Shown piece after piece: positions 18,276 through 27,416 of a stretch of DNA of 64,000 nucleotides (position 1 is the first letter of the stretch; every line of letters starts with the position of its first letter). The notes under the pieces are model-generated. The model did not search any database. It had not been told where the DNA came from and was given only the letters and a program-made list of their open reading frames with translations. Made by a program: the position numbers and the translations under genes. Source of the stretch: Antiquaquibacter oligotrophicus (lineage in GTDB: Bacteria; Actinomycetota; Actinomycetes; Actinomycetales; Microbacteriaceae). The stretch lies in NCBI RefSeq assembly GCF_020535405.1, contig NZ_CP085036.1, positions 930,001 through 994,000 of the forward strand, written 5' to 3'.

Positions 18276-19442
18276 ATGGAGAAGATCAACGATCGGCTGA
18301 TCAGCTGGGCGAGCATCCTGGGCGACAACGCCCTGGAGCAGGCTCGCACCACCTCGACCATGCCGTTCATCTACCCGCACGTCGCACTCATGCCGGACGC
18401 CCACCTGGGGCTCGGCGCGACGGTGGGGTCGGTGATCCCCACCCTGCACGCCGTCATGCCGGCGGCCGTGGGTGTGGACATCGGGTGCGGCATGATCGCG
18501 GTCAAGACACAGTTCACGCGCGAGCAGCTTCCGGATGACCGTAGGGCCGTCCGTGAGCAGATCGAGCGGGCCATCCCCCTGTCGGCTGGCGCCCACAACC
18601 GCAAGATTGTGGCGACGGCTGAGCCGCGCATCCAGGAGCTCACCGAGCTCGCGGAGAAGGCGGGCTTCGACCCGAGGCAGTATTCGGGCAAGTGGGAGCT
18701 GCAGCTGGGTTCGCTCGGCTCCGGCAACCACTTCATCGAGGTGTCGGTGGACGAGACGGATGCCGTCTGGCTCTTCCTGCACTCCGGCTCCCGTGGTGTC
18801 GGCAACAGGATCGCGCAGACGCACATCAAGGTGGCGAAGGCCCAGATGGAGAAGTGGTGGATCACTCTGCCCGACCCGGACCTCGCCTACCTCGTGGACG
18901 GCACACCCGAGTTCTGGAAGTACATCACCGAGCTCAGGTGGGCACAGCACTTCGCCCTGCTCAACCGTGAGGAGATGATGGACCGTGTCGTGCCGCAGGT
19001 GAGCGAGTGGATGAACGAGCCTGTCATCGAGCAGGAGCGCATCAACTGCCACCACAACTTCACACAGCAGGAGAAGCACTTCGGTAAGGACGTGTGGATC
19101 TCGCGTAAGGGAGCAATCTCGGCGCGGGAGGGCGAGCTCGGTCTGATCCCCGGATCGATGGGCACCGCCTCCTACGTGGTGGAGGGCCTCGGAAACCCCG
19201 TTGCTCTGCACTCGTCACCGCACGGTGCCGGACGTGAGTACTCGAGGTCCGCGGCACGTAAGACGTTCACCGGAGCCGACCTTCGGGCGGCAATGGAGGG
19301 CATCGAATACCGCGACACCGACGCCTTCATCGACGAGATCCCGGCGGCCTACAAGGACATCGATCGGGTGATGACGGATGCCTCGTCACTTGTTCGGGTC
19401 CGGCACACGCTGAGGCAGCTTGTCAACGTGAAGGGGGACTGA
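18276..19442 (+). CDS. rtcB: RtcB-family RNA ligase
   Basis: 388 residues, about the length of the shorter bacterial RtcB group. RtcB joins RNA 2',3'-cyclic phosphate or 3'-phosphate ends to 5'-OH ends using Mn2+ and GTP. Metal and nucleotide motifs are visible in order: MPDAHLGLG, VGVDIGCGM, GSLGSGNHFIEV, HSGSRGVGN, HHNFTQQE, and SSPHGAGREYSR, whose His is the guanylylated residue. AAAGGACC precedes the ATG. No archease or tRNA gene lies beside it, so it probably works in RNA repair rather than tRNA splicing. Confidence 0.94.
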   Translation: MEKINDRLISWASILGDNALEQARTTSTMPFIYPHVALMPDAHLGLGATVGSVIPTLHAVMPAAVGVDIGCGMIAVKTQFTREQLPDDRRAVREQIERAIPLSAGAHNRKIVATAEPRIQELTELAEKAGFDPRQYSGKWELQLGSLGSGNHFIEVSVDETDAVWLFLHSGSRGVGNRIAQTHIKVAKAQMEKWWITLPDPDLAYLVDGTPEFWKYITELRWAQHFALLNREEMMDRVVPQVSEWMNEPVIEQERINCHHNFTQQEKHFGKDVWISRKGAISAREGELGLIPGSMGTASYVVEGLGNPVALHSSPHGAGREYSRSAARKTFTGADLRAAMEGIEYRDTDAFIDEIPAAYKDIDRVMTDASSLVRVRHTLRQLVNVKGD

Positions 19443-19443
19443 G

Positions 19444-19479
19444 GAGGGCTGTCCGCTCTAACGCGGGCGGACAGCCCTC
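19444..19479. terminator. Hairpin between convergent rtcB and RM gene
   Basis: A perfect 13-bp stem (19444-19456 with 19467-19479) and 10-nt loop begin one base after the rtcB stop and end 4 nt before the stop of the opposing gene. No clear T-run follows on either side. It probably serves as a shared terminator. Confidence 0.65.
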
Positions 19480-19483
19480 TAGC

Positions 19484-22096
19484 TCATTGCGCCGTTGGCA
19501 TTGGCGGAGTGCTATACAAAGTCTCGAGCGAGGAAAGGATCATCTCCATCGAGAAATCCTGAGTCTCCTTGCTTGCGAAGAACTTTTTCGCGCTCGTAAC
19601 GACGTCTACAACCGACCGCCAATCAGTGGGAACAGGAATGAGTAGATCCCTCACGTGCTCAGGCTCGAGGTGTTGTTGCACCGCGCCGTACTCATTGATT
19701 CTCATCTGCTCTTGAGCAGCGCGTGATTGCAGGAACGAAAACACGTATGCACGAAGCTCAGGGTCGCTGACTCGAACTCTGATTGCATCGTCCGAAACGA
19801 TTGCTCCGTCCAGACTTGACGATATGTACGCTATCCGCCCAATAGTTCCTGACCTTGTAACCAGTAGGTCTCCGGTACGGACCCTCACGGCTTCGAATGC
19901 TGCGAGTTGTCGGGCGCTTGCACGACTTAGGTCGATCCACTTCACGCTTTCACGTTTGTCCTGAAGCAGGGCGGACGGGGTGAAATATGGCTCAATCGAA
20001 TCTCCCTGCAGTCCCGGCCGATCAACGATTATGTTGTCTGTCCGCAACCTTGGGCCCTTAAATATTCGAATACCCTGCTCCACCTGCGCCAGGGTAAGCA
20101 CATCCCATTCGGGGGAATCATCGAGTTGCTGAACCATCCGCAGCGTCTCGTTCAGGTGCGGCAGATGGTACTGCGGATTGATATTGAGAGTGTCAGTCGG
20201 CAGCGCTGCTCTATCGATTGAGAAACGATACTCAGAGGGAATCAGGGTCCCCGTATGGAGATCAACGAACGCGGATAGTAATTCGTCCAGATCATGATCG
20301 ATCTCATCAGTTGTCTCACCATTCGGACCAACCTTGAATATCGATCTACCCTCACTATCACGTCCGATCTTCTGTGAGATCCCCATGAAGATCGGATAGT
20401 CGCCTGCGGGCACCTCTCCGGGCTCGTATTTGCGCACCAGCACGACGCACGTACGAACGCCCGTGTCGGGCTGAAAGCTGTTCTTATGAAACGTCACGAC
20501 TCCAAGCAATTGCCCCGACGAAAAGAGCATCTCTCTAGCGTTTCGATAGGTCGACGTGTCGAGAAAACTCTTCGGCATGACGATGCCGAGCTTCCCGCCG
20601 GGCTTGAGCCAATCAAGGCAGCGCTCGAAGAACAACATCTCGGGCGGTCGATGCTCAAGCGCACTCGACATGTTCGGATTGAGCACCCCACTTTCATCGG
20701 CACTCCACCTGCGTGCAAGAGCGAACTGATCAAGAACCTCCGGATCACTAATTTGACCCTCTCCAACTCCTGCAAACGGCGGATTGGTGACGATGAGATT
20801 AGGCTGCCCACGATTTGCCTTCTCCTGGATCCACGCGTCGAAGTTTTCGTAGGGGCCGAGGCTGTCGCCGCGAGTCATCCCCGCGTGGCCGTCTCCATTT
20901 AGGAGCATGGCAGTCTTGGCGATCTTCACGAGGCGGGGACTGATCTCTACTAATGACAATCTTTGGCGCAGATTCGCGAGCTGATGCTCGCGGCCCGTTG
21001 GGTTGCTTTCCGTCTCCGCGAGAATCTTCCGCCGGACGTGACGAAGCACCGCCGTGACGAAGCCACCCGAGCCACCAGCCGGGTCCAACGCGCGCACATC
21101 CCCGCCGGGGTCTAGCGCGCCGACTACGAAATCCACGATCAAGCGATTAGTGAAGAACTGGCCACGTGCCCGCTTGAGATTGACAGCGGTGTATTGCTCA
21201 TACGCGCTGCCCATGATGTCCCACTCAGCGGCATCATCAAGCCTCGTCATCACCCGCCACTCCTGAAGGACCGCGACGACTTCAGTGATGGCTGAGTCAG
21301 ACACTTTTATCACTTCGTGCGCATCGAAAACGGCAGGATAGTTATCGGCATACCGTCGGAACAGCGCTTGCACTCTCGCTGCAACCGATGCTCGGCCGTC
21401 GGATGAAGAGTACTCATCAGAGGTCACGTAGAAGAGCGGGTACTCTCCTGATTCGGTTTCATCTTGAGCTTTGGCGAGGATGATGCGCACCATATCCATG
21501 GTGAGGTCTTCTTCATCGCCGTCGATGCCCCGACCGTGAAGCTTGTTATTGCAGACTCGGAGCAGCCCACGAACGTCCCGAGGTCTTCGAAGGTCGGATT
21601 TCGGCGCTCGCCCGACAGCGTCCCACGTCTCGTCGACCGAAGGGACTTTGGGCGAGACCTCCAGCTCGTTCTCGGGCTGAGTCCGCCGTCGGAAAGCTTG
21701 TAGGTCATCCCCGTTGTACCAAACCCCGCCACCTGCGCTCGTATTGAAAATGTACGAGACGAGTTGATTACGACCGGAAGTTACGTCGGGTCGCTTACAC
21801 TCGACGACAAACTTGATTCGCCCTTGATTGTCCAGGGTGGCGTCTCGCGCACTCAAGTACACCGCGATATCCGCACGTGTCGGGGAACCGTCGACACCCA
21901 CGACCGGGTTTGCGCCTGCGAGGATCGTTACTTCGCGCCGCATCACGGACTTGGGATAGCCGTAATCAAAATGGAGCACCTTGAGGTACGTCTGCCTGAC
22001 ACGCTCCTCCGGAAGTGCCTCCAGGAGTTGCCCCGAGAGGAAGTCGATAATCTTCCCAGTCGCCGGATCGAAGTCGGGATCAAAGCTGATCGTCAA
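19484..22096 (-). CDS. Single-chain restriction-modification enzyme (type IIG-like)
   Basis: 870 residues. Residues 45-125 resemble the HsdR N-terminal nuclease: RADIAVY (D76), VECK (E99, K101) and a downstream Gln111, the PD-(D/E)xK pattern. An N6-adenine methyltransferase follows, with GQFFT (312-316), SAM motif I DPAGGSGGF (338-346) and catalytic NPPF (438-441). About 650-860 resembles a target-recognition domain of HsdS type. This order (nuclease, methylase, specificity) in one chain fits a type IIG enzyme; no helicase gene is adjacent, so ATP-dependent type I action is unlikely. The start appears to be TTG. Base composition is visibly less GC-rich than the neighbours, suggesting transfer. 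A methylase-only role is the alternative. Confidence 0.82.
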   Translation of the reverse strand: MTISFDPDFDPATGKIIDFLSGQLLEALPEERVRQTYLKVLHFDYGYPKSVMRREVTILAGANPVVGVDGSPTRADIAVYLSARDATLDNQGRIKFVVECKRPDVTSGRNQLVSYIFNTSAGGGVWYNGDDLQAFRRRTQPENELEVSPKVPSVDETWDAVGRAPKSDLRRPRDVRGLLRVCNNKLHGRGIDGDEEDLTMDMVRIILAKAQDETESGEYPLFYVTSDEYSSSDGRASVAARVQALFRRYADNYPAVFDAHEVIKVSDSAITEVVAVLQEWRVMTRLDDAAEWDIMGSAYEQYTAVNLKRARGQFFTNRLIVDFVVGALDPGGDVRALDPAGGSGGFVTAVLRHVRRKILAETESNPTGREHQLANLRQRLSLVEISPRLVKIAKTAMLLNGDGHAGMTRGDSLGPYENFDAWIQEKANRGQPNLIVTNPPFAGVGEGQISDPEVLDQFALARRWSADESGVLNPNMSSALEHRPPEMLFFERCLDWLKPGGKLGIVMPKSFLDTSTYRNAREMLFSSGQLLGVVTFHKNSFQPDTGVRTCVVLVRKYEPGEVPAGDYPIFMGISQKIGRDSEGRSIFKVGPNGETTDEIDHDLDELLSAFVDLHTGTLIPSEYRFSIDRAALPTDTLNINPQYHLPHLNETLRMVQQLDDSPEWDVLTLAQVEQGIRIFKGPRLRTDNIIVDRPGLQGDSIEPYFTPSALLQDKRESVKWIDLSRASARQLAAFEAVRVRTGDLLVTRSGTIGRIAYISSSLDGAIVSDDAIRVRVSDPELRAYVFSFLQSRAAQEQMRINEYGAVQQHLEPEHVRDLLIPVPTDWRSVVDVVTSAKKFFASKETQDFSMEMILSSLETLYSTPPMPTAQ

Positions 22097-22212
22097 TGTC
22101 GCCTCATGGTCGTAGTCCTAAGTGTCTCGCCAGACTACCGAGCCGCACTGTCAGAGCCTCGTTGATCCGCGGGGCATGCGGAATCCCAATCTCGTTTCTT
22201 CAGGACACCACC

Positions 22213-23433
22213 TCAGACGCCTAGTAACCGCCCCAACGCATCCTCACTCACCACGGGGATCCCATAGTCGCGCGCCTTCTTCGCCTTGCCGGACAGCGAG
22301 TCCGGGTCTGCAGCCACGAGCAGCTTCACCTTCTTCGTGACTCCGCTCCACGGCACGAAGCCGCGGGCGGCGAGGTCCGCCTCGATCTGCTCGCGCGGTC
22401 GGCGCATCTCACCAGTGAGCACGACTAGGTCACCGGGCGAGAGGGTGAAGTCGCCGATGCCCTGGGTGGATGGGGCCTCCGTGATGCGGGGTGCCATGGC
22501 ATCCGCGATTCGGTCCGTGGGGATGTCGAGGAGATCGGCCACGGCTGCGAGGTCGGCGAGTTCGGCATCTGTGAGCACACCGTCGGCCCAGGCAACGGCG
22601 GTGAGAGCGTCGAAGTACTCGGCGTGGAGGGCGACCACCGTCGTGCGGCTGATGCCGAGGGTTTCGGCTAGGTCGACGAGGGCGTTGGTCTCGTGCACCG
22701 AGAGGTGACGGTCAAGGAGGGCACGGTCGAGGAGCGCGAGGTAGTCGGTGTGTTCGGCTGGGCCGGCGTGCTCCGGAAGCTTGAGGGTGATGCGCTCGAG
22801 GAAGCTTGCTGCCGTCGACTCCGTCGAGTACTCGGGGCGAGGCTTCCACGCGCGGGTGCCGCCCACCGTCGGAGCAAGAGGCCACGTGAAGTCGAGGGCA
22901 GCATCAATGTGCGAGTACCAGAACTCGCGCTCGATCGCGCCCATGTAGGCGGAGAGAAGCTGGGCGGTGGCGACGGCATCTACGCACGCACGGTGAGCAC
23001 CGACGAGTTCGATGTCGTAGGCAGCGCAGCAGTCCGCGAGTGAACGGCCTGAACCGGGGATGCACTGCCGGGCCAACTGCATCGTGCAGAGCCAGTTCGG
23101 CTGCTGCCAGAGAGGCACGCCGGAGCGTTCGAACTCGGAGTACAAGAAGCGGGAGTCGAAGCTCGCGTTGTGGGCTACGAGCACTCGGCCCTGTAGGAGT
23201 TCGATGACATCCCCCACCACATCGGCAAAAGCGGGCGCATCCAAGATGTCTGCCGAGCGGATGCCGTGAACATGTTGCGGGCCGAGGTCACGGGCGGGGT
23301 TAATCAGGGTTTCCCAGGTCTCGGCGGTGTTCCCGAACTCGTCGACGTGGACAATGGCGAGCTCGACAACACGGTCGTGCGTGTGGGGGTTTAGGCCAGT
23401 GGTCTCTAGGTCAATTACTGCGAATCCTGGCAT
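22213..23433 (-). CDS. DEDDh 3'-5' exonuclease with C-terminal BRCT domain
   Basis: 406 residues from ATG 23431-23433 (TACTCT 6 nt upstream). The exonuclease domain (1-170) has Exo I DLETTG (D8, E10), Exo II HNASFDSRF and Exo III GAHRACVDA, the complete DEDDh set of the DnaQ/RNase T superfamily. The middle is helical. The last 80 residues (VLTGEMRRPR ... VTKKVKLLVAADPDSLSGKAKKA) form a BRCT domain like that of NAD-dependent ligase. Such proteins are common in actinobacteria and presumed to act in DNA repair or proofreading. It lies beside the RM-like gene, but functional linkage is not shown. Confidence 0.88.
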   Translation of the reverse strand: MPGFAVIDLETTGLNPHTHDRVVELAIVHVDEFGNTAETWETLINPARDLGPQHVHGIRSADILDAPAFADVVGDVIELLQGRVLVAHNASFDSRFLYSEFERSGVPLWQQPNWLCTMQLARQCIPGSGRSLADCCAAYDIELVGAHRACVDAVATAQLLSAYMGAIEREFWYSHIDAALDFTWPLAPTVGGTRAWKPRPEYSTESTAASFLERITLKLPEHAGPAEHTDYLALLDRALLDRHLSVHETNALVDLAETLGISRTTVVALHAEYFDALTAVAWADGVLTDAELADLAAVADLLDIPTDRIADAMAPRITEAPSTQGIGDFTLSPGDLVVLTGEMRRPREQIEADLAARGFVPWSGVTKKVKLLVAADPDSLSGKAKKARDYGIPVVSEDALGRLLGV

Positions 23434-23564
23434 GTTGTGAGAGTAGTTCACTTAGGTACAACGTCGCCGCCCCGGCTTCGGGGGGCAACGACACGACGAA
23501 GCTTGGGGCATCCACGCCGATTGGTAGCCTCACTTCATCGGGTTAGGCAACGGACGGGACATAG

Positions 23565-24585
23565 ATGTCAAACGAGGATGAGCCGCGCGAAGAAATCGAG
23601 CTAATCAGCGATGGAAGCGGAATCGCGGTTATCGGGGAGGCCGCAGCCGTCGATCGATTTCTCGCCACGGCCGGCGTTCCTTCTCGCGATCTTCAGTTGA
23701 CGCAGAAACTCGGCGACGTGCTTAACGTAGGAAGTGCCGCTGTAAAGGGCGGCTCAGAGGTTGCCGCGAGCGCGGGTCGCTGGGTGAAGCTCACCGAGGA
23801 GTCCGCGAGGGCGCTGAAGCTCGGGAACGCAATGAAGGGTTCGTCGGACGGCGTGAGTCGAGCCATCGTGACGACGAGCAAGGGGAAGATCAGTAACATC
23901 CTCGAGTTCGTCAAGCCGGGATCTGTCGGTTCGATGCTCACCAATCCCGCGATTCGAGAAGAAGTCGAAGGTCGGCGACCTTGCGAAGGCCGCGAAGGCC
24001 GCAGAGCACGAGGTTGAGGAATGGCTTGCAGTGCTGGCGCGCTGCTTCCAACTCCAAGATGGACTAGCCGTTCTGGAACTTGACCGCGTTCTCGATTCAA
24101 GCCCTGATGATCTTGATCGCCACCGCGGGGCTATTCAGGCGGCACGCGCAAAGCGTCGCGACTTGATCGCCACGACAACCCAAAGACTGCTTTCCCGAAT
24201 GGATGTCGCCGCGGGGAAAGCCAACAGCAAGGTGCTGCTGCACCCGCTCAAGCCCGGTGAGGTTGTTCGTTCGAGCAACGAAGTGGGCGTTGACGTGCTG
24301 GCCTTCCATCAGACACTCGGCATCGAGGCCAATCGAGAGGTGCTTGAGAAGAAGCGATGGTCGGTTGCCGCCGGCGAGGCCCGAGACGCTGTACGCGAGA
24401 CTGGCACCTCTGGCTTCAATTCAACGGTCAGACTCGGCGCGGCAGGCGCCGCAGCGGTTCGAGAGTTCGGCGCCGCAACTACAGACAATGCCAAAACGAC
24501 GGCGGGCAAGCTCGCCGATGGTTTGGCCAAGAAGGTGCGGCGAACCGATAGCGGCGAAGAACAGTCGTCGGACGCCGAGAAGTAA
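23565..24585 (+). pseudogene. Broken gene of an uncharacterised actinobacterial family (frameshift, probable internal deletion)
   Basis: Two reading frames form one apparent gene. The first (23565 to about 23950) encodes IELISDGSGIAVIGE and a helical region up to MLTNPAI; it then runs into an arginine-rich tail and stops at 24017. The second frame (+1) is open from about 23950 to 24585 and reads AKAAEHEVEEW, LAVLARCFQLQDG and on to a C terminus with KVRRTDSGEE, which is normal-looking coding sequence. From memory, related actinobacterial proteins carry a further helical segment after NPA, so a deletion that shifted the frame at about 23950 is likely. Function unknown. A programmed frameshift or sequencing error are alternatives. 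Confidence 0.65.
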
Positions 24586-24630
24586 TCACTCAATGACTAG
24601 TGCGACACGTATAGAGGGAGCCGCCCACCT

Positions 24631-25443
24631 ATGGCGCTGACGCTTGGCCCGCTTCTGGTCGACGCTGGTCTTGACCCAGCGCAGGCGCTCGTGATTCGTC
24701 ACGCCTTCGCACAGGAGTCCGAAGAGAGCGGGCTGACAGGGCTCCACGCAGATTCAACGCACGCCGAGATCTTCGATTACACCCGCAAACAGTCCGCTGA
24801 CACGAGACGATTTCCATCTGTGCCGCCGCAATTCTGGGTGGTTTTCATCAGGGAAGGCGGGGATCAGGCCCGGTTGTGGTCCGTCGTAGAGAACCGGGGT
24901 GAAGTGTCGAACGACGGCATCATCCGAACATTCGACATAAGCGAGTCCGAGCAAATGGCCGACCTGCGCAGCCGGCTCGTTATCGGGTGGCGCTCGCCGC
25001 GCACCTGGCGGATGAATGCGAGCACCGCTTCGAGCTATCCCGTTGTCGGGATCGCGGATGCTGAACCAATCCCCTTCCCTGGCTTCGATCGCCTCGTCTT
25101 GAGCCACGCGCAACTGCAAGCCGTAATGCGCGATCACCGGTACGCTTCCTGGCGCACGGCGCTCTCCTCGGTTGTCGGGGTCTACTTAATTACAGACACT
25201 CGAGACGGGCGCCACTACGTGGGTAAAGCAGACGGCATAGAAAGCATTCGGCAACGGTGGACTGCGTACGCGACAAACGGGCACGGCGGCAACGTGGAGC
25301 TGCGCACTCTCGACCCATCAAGCTTTAGGTTCTCCCTTCTGCGCGTCTTCGACCCGGCAACACCCACCCGGGAGATCGACGCCGCCGAGAGCCACTTCAA
25401 GGACGCGTTAGACAGCCGTCGGCACGGGCTCAACCGGAACTAG
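24631..25443 (+). CDS. GIY-YIG nuclease-domain protein
   Basis: 270 residues. The first 180 residues are an unrecognised domain. Residues 183-270 carry the GIY-YIG core: GVYLI (183-187), YVGKADG (196-202), then IRQRW with the expected catalytic Arg and a late Glu in DAAESHF. Catalytic residues look intact. The family contains repair, restriction and mobile-element nucleases, and the N-terminal domain does not settle which. It sits 45 nt after the broken gene in an accessory segment that also includes an RM-like enzyme. Confidence 0.75.
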   Translation: MALTLGPLLVDAGLDPAQALVIRHAFAQESEESGLTGLHADSTHAEIFDYTRKQSADTRRFPSVPPQFWVVFIREGGDQARLWSVVENRGEVSNDGIIRTFDISESEQMADLRSRLVIGWRSPRTWRMNASTASSYPVVGIADAEPIPFPGFDRLVLSHAQLQAVMRDHRYASWRTALSSVVGVYLITDTRDGRHYVGKADGIESIRQRWTAYATNGHGGNVELRTLDPSSFRFSLLRVFDPATPTREIDAAESHFKDALDSRRHGLNRN

Positions 25444-25584
25444 GCTTCTTCGCGTTCCCGGGAGTTCAGAGCGGATGAAGCTGCGGCAGTCCGCGCATCC
25501 TCCACAGCTCGCGACGCTCACACATCTCCCCCGAACCGGTGACTTCGGTGATCAGCGCCGCCACTCCACACCTACCGTTTCCGG

Positions 25585-26115
25585 ATGATGATCATCGACT
25601 CCGGGTACGGTCTCCACTTCTATATGTTCCGCGATGAGCGGGACCGTGAGTCAACTGAGGTGCGTATCGTGTGCCTCGACGAGAATCTCAGGCTCGTGCA
25701 CTTCGCGCGGATCGCTGACACGTATCGGGGGTCATTAGACGAGCATGCAGCGGAGATTCGCGAAGCCGTCGGCCGCGAGCGAGTGAAGTACTTCGCCATC
25801 GGCCATCGACTGGGCCGTGAACTTAGTAGCACCTATGAGAACGCGTTCGACGATGACAGCGAAGTCATCAAAGACCTCGAAGCTCAAGGACGCGTGTTTC
25901 TTGGCCACCAGCTGCACGGCGACGAAACATGGGCGTCGAGCGGGCCGATGTACTTCTTCGAAAGCTATTTCATCAGTGAGAACGTCCCCCGAATTCTCAT
26001 CATCCCGGGGCCGCATCCGTTCCTCGATTGCACTTGTGCCTATTGCGGACCTCGCGAAGAGAAGCGGAGGGCCGCTGCCGCCCTGCACGCGGGGAGTGAG
26101 GGGCCCCTGCCCTAA
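25585..26115 (+). CDS. Hypothetical protein with C-terminal CxCxxC
   Basis: 176 residues, no family recognised with confidence. The sequence has a beta-rich start (IIDSGYGLHFYMF), a helical middle with KYFAIGHRLG, an HQLHGD motif and a C-terminal CTCAYC that could bind metal. The pattern of beta strands with His-x-His-like motifs is faintly RadC/JAB-like, but this is speculation. TACCGT lies exactly 6 nt before the ATG at 25585, supporting a real leaderless gene. Confidence 0.6.
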   Translation: MMIIDSGYGLHFYMFRDERDRESTEVRIVCLDENLRLVHFARIADTYRGSLDEHAAEIREAVGRERVKYFAIGHRLGRELSSTYENAFDDDSEVIKDLEAQGRVFLGHQLHGDETWASSGPMYFFESYFISENVPRILIIPGPHPFLDCTCAYCGPREEKRRAAAALHAGSEGPLP

Positions 26116-26186
26116 CTCTCAGCTCAGGGACAAATCGGGGGTTACCCCCATGGCGCCACGCACCGCGACGTTCCTACGCTCGAAGC

Positions 26187-26384
26187 ATGACAACTGCAGC
26201 TACTGGAGCCCTCGTCCGCCCCAAGCAGGGCCGCATGATTGCCGGCGTCTCCCTCGCCATCGCGAATCGCTTCGGCTGGAACCTCACACTCGTGCGCCTG
26301 CTCACCGCCCTCGCCGTACTGTTCACCGGCGTCGGGCTGATCATGTACATCGCGCTCTGGATCATCGTGCCGTCCGGCGTCTGA
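26187..26384 (+). CDS. PspC-domain small membrane protein
   Basis: 65 residues spanning one PspC domain: IAGVSLAIANRFGWN, then LVRLLTALAVLFTGVG and a hydrophobic end, MYIALWIIVPSG. PspC proteins are inner-membrane partners in phage-shock or envelope-stress responses; no PspA is nearby. TACGCT lies 6 nt before the ATG. The stop is 1 nt from the stop of the opposing gene. Confidence 0.85.
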   Translation: MTTAATGALVRPKQGRMIAGVSLAIANRFGWNLTLVRLLTALAVLFTGVGLIMYIALWIIVPSGV

Positions 26385-26385
26385 C

Positions 26386-26733
26386 TCACCCCTCGTCGAT
26401 GAGTTCCAGTAACTCCTTCGACGCCTTCGCGATGTCGTCGTGATCGAACTGCGCGGCGCGGCTCGCCAGTGAGATCACCGCGCACCGATGCACTTTCGCA
26501 AAGTCGCCGAAGGGGAAGCTGAACCGCCCCTTCGTCTCCTCGCTGGCGTCGGCATCCTCACCCAGATGCCACGACGCGAAATCGCTCCACCCGTGTTTGT
26601 CGATGTAACGGTTCTCGTCGTCGGCGCTGGGCGCGTGTTCGCTCCAGTCGTCCCGCCCGTCGCGCACGACCTTCCCCTGCTTCACGAGGGAACGAGCGTG
26701 CTCGAGCGCTTTCTTGTTCAGCGTGGCGGTCAT
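26386..26733 (-). CDS. Conserved-looking hypothetical protein
   Basis: 115 residues from ATG 26731-26733, fixed by GAAGGAG 8 nt upstream. Acidic, soluble, with motifs DDWSEHAPS, YIDKHGWSDFASWHLG and KVHRCAVISLASRA. This resembles a widespread actinobacterial family of unknown function that I cannot name with certainty. No signal peptide or membrane segment. Confidence 0.7.
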   Translation of the reverse strand: MTATLNKKALEHARSLVKQGKVVRDGRDDWSEHAPSADDENRYIDKHGWSDFASWHLGEDADASEETKGRFSFPFGDFAKVHRCAVISLASRAAQFDHDDIAKASKELLELIDEG

Positions 26734-26825
26734 CCGTGCTCCTTCCGAAGACGGCAACGCTAAGACCGCACCCACCCGCTGTCCACCCCTAGCGGAGCGC
26801 GCCAAATCGCGGTTGAATGCCCGCC

Positions 26826-27014
26826 ATGACGGATGACACGCGCAACCCCGAAGCCGAAGACCCCACCCCGCCCGACGTGCCTGTCGCCCTCGGCGACAAG
26901 CACCTGCCAGAGGCGGACGGCGGCGAGATCGAGACAGACGCGGCGATGGGCGGCGAAGACACCGTCGAAGCGAATGACCTGCTCGACGGCGGCGAGGTCG
27001 AGCGCGGGGACTAG
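26826..27014 (+). CDS. Small acidic hypothetical protein
   Basis: 62 residues, very acidic and without hydrophobic stretches (MTDDTRNPEAED start, GGEVERGD end), so probably disordered. An ATG three codons earlier is also possible. TTGAAT is 7 nt before the chosen ATG. It ends next to the convergent vapC-like stop. Its composition gives high GC third positions, but with no homologue recognised its reality is only moderately sure. Confidence 0.5.
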   Translation: MTDDTRNPEAEDPTPPDVPVALGDKHLPEADGGEIETDAAMGGEDTVEANDLLDGGEVERGD

Positions 27015-27416
27015 CTACGCCACGGTGGCGGCCAGGCGCATGCCGTCGACCTTGGACGCTCGACGGTCGAAGGTCACGGTGTAGTCGCACCCGGCGGCGA
27101 GACCTGTCTGTGCGAGCAAGGCGTCGGTGAACTCGACGCTGCCCCGAGTCTCATCCAGCGCCCGGCGCGCAGCATCGGCGTTCTCGATCACGAGGTCGCG
27201 GGAGTTCAGCAAGCGCCCAACGAATGTGCTGATCGACTGATCGTCGGCCTCGAACAGCCGCCGCAGCACCCACACCGACTCGACGAGTGCAATCTGGGTG
27301 ACGAATCCGGGGTTCTCGGGCGTGAGTTGCTCGATCAGTTTCTCCGCGAGTGCTGCTTGCCGGGGGTCATCCTGTGTCGCGTACGTCACGAGCACGTTGG
27401 TATCGAGTCCGATCAT
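27015..27416 (-). CDS. vapC: PIN-domain toxin (VapC type)
   Basis: 133 residues. The acidic PIN residues are present: D5 in GLDTNVL, a Glu in ALVESVW, Asp in EFTDALLA and Asp in VTFDRRA. PIN toxins of type II systems cut tRNA or other RNA when the antitoxin is degraded. The ATG overlaps the stop of the upstream antitoxin gene (TGATG), showing translational coupling. Confidence 0.88.
   Translation of the reverse strand: MIGLDTNVLVTYATQDDPRQAALAEKLIEQLTPENPGFVTQIALVESVWVLRRLFEADDQSISTFVGRLLNSRDLVIENADAARRALDETRGSVEFTDALLAQTGLAAGCDYTVTFDRRASKVDGMRLAATVA

Noticed and set aside
19484..22096. Classical type I restriction system
   Set aside because: No separate HsdR helicase or HsdS gene is nearby; all recognisable parts are in one chain.
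26734..27090. N-terminal extension of the 115-aa protein at 26386
   Set aside because: It overlaps the 62-aa gene and is Arg-rich; a strong ribosome site marks the ATG at 26733.
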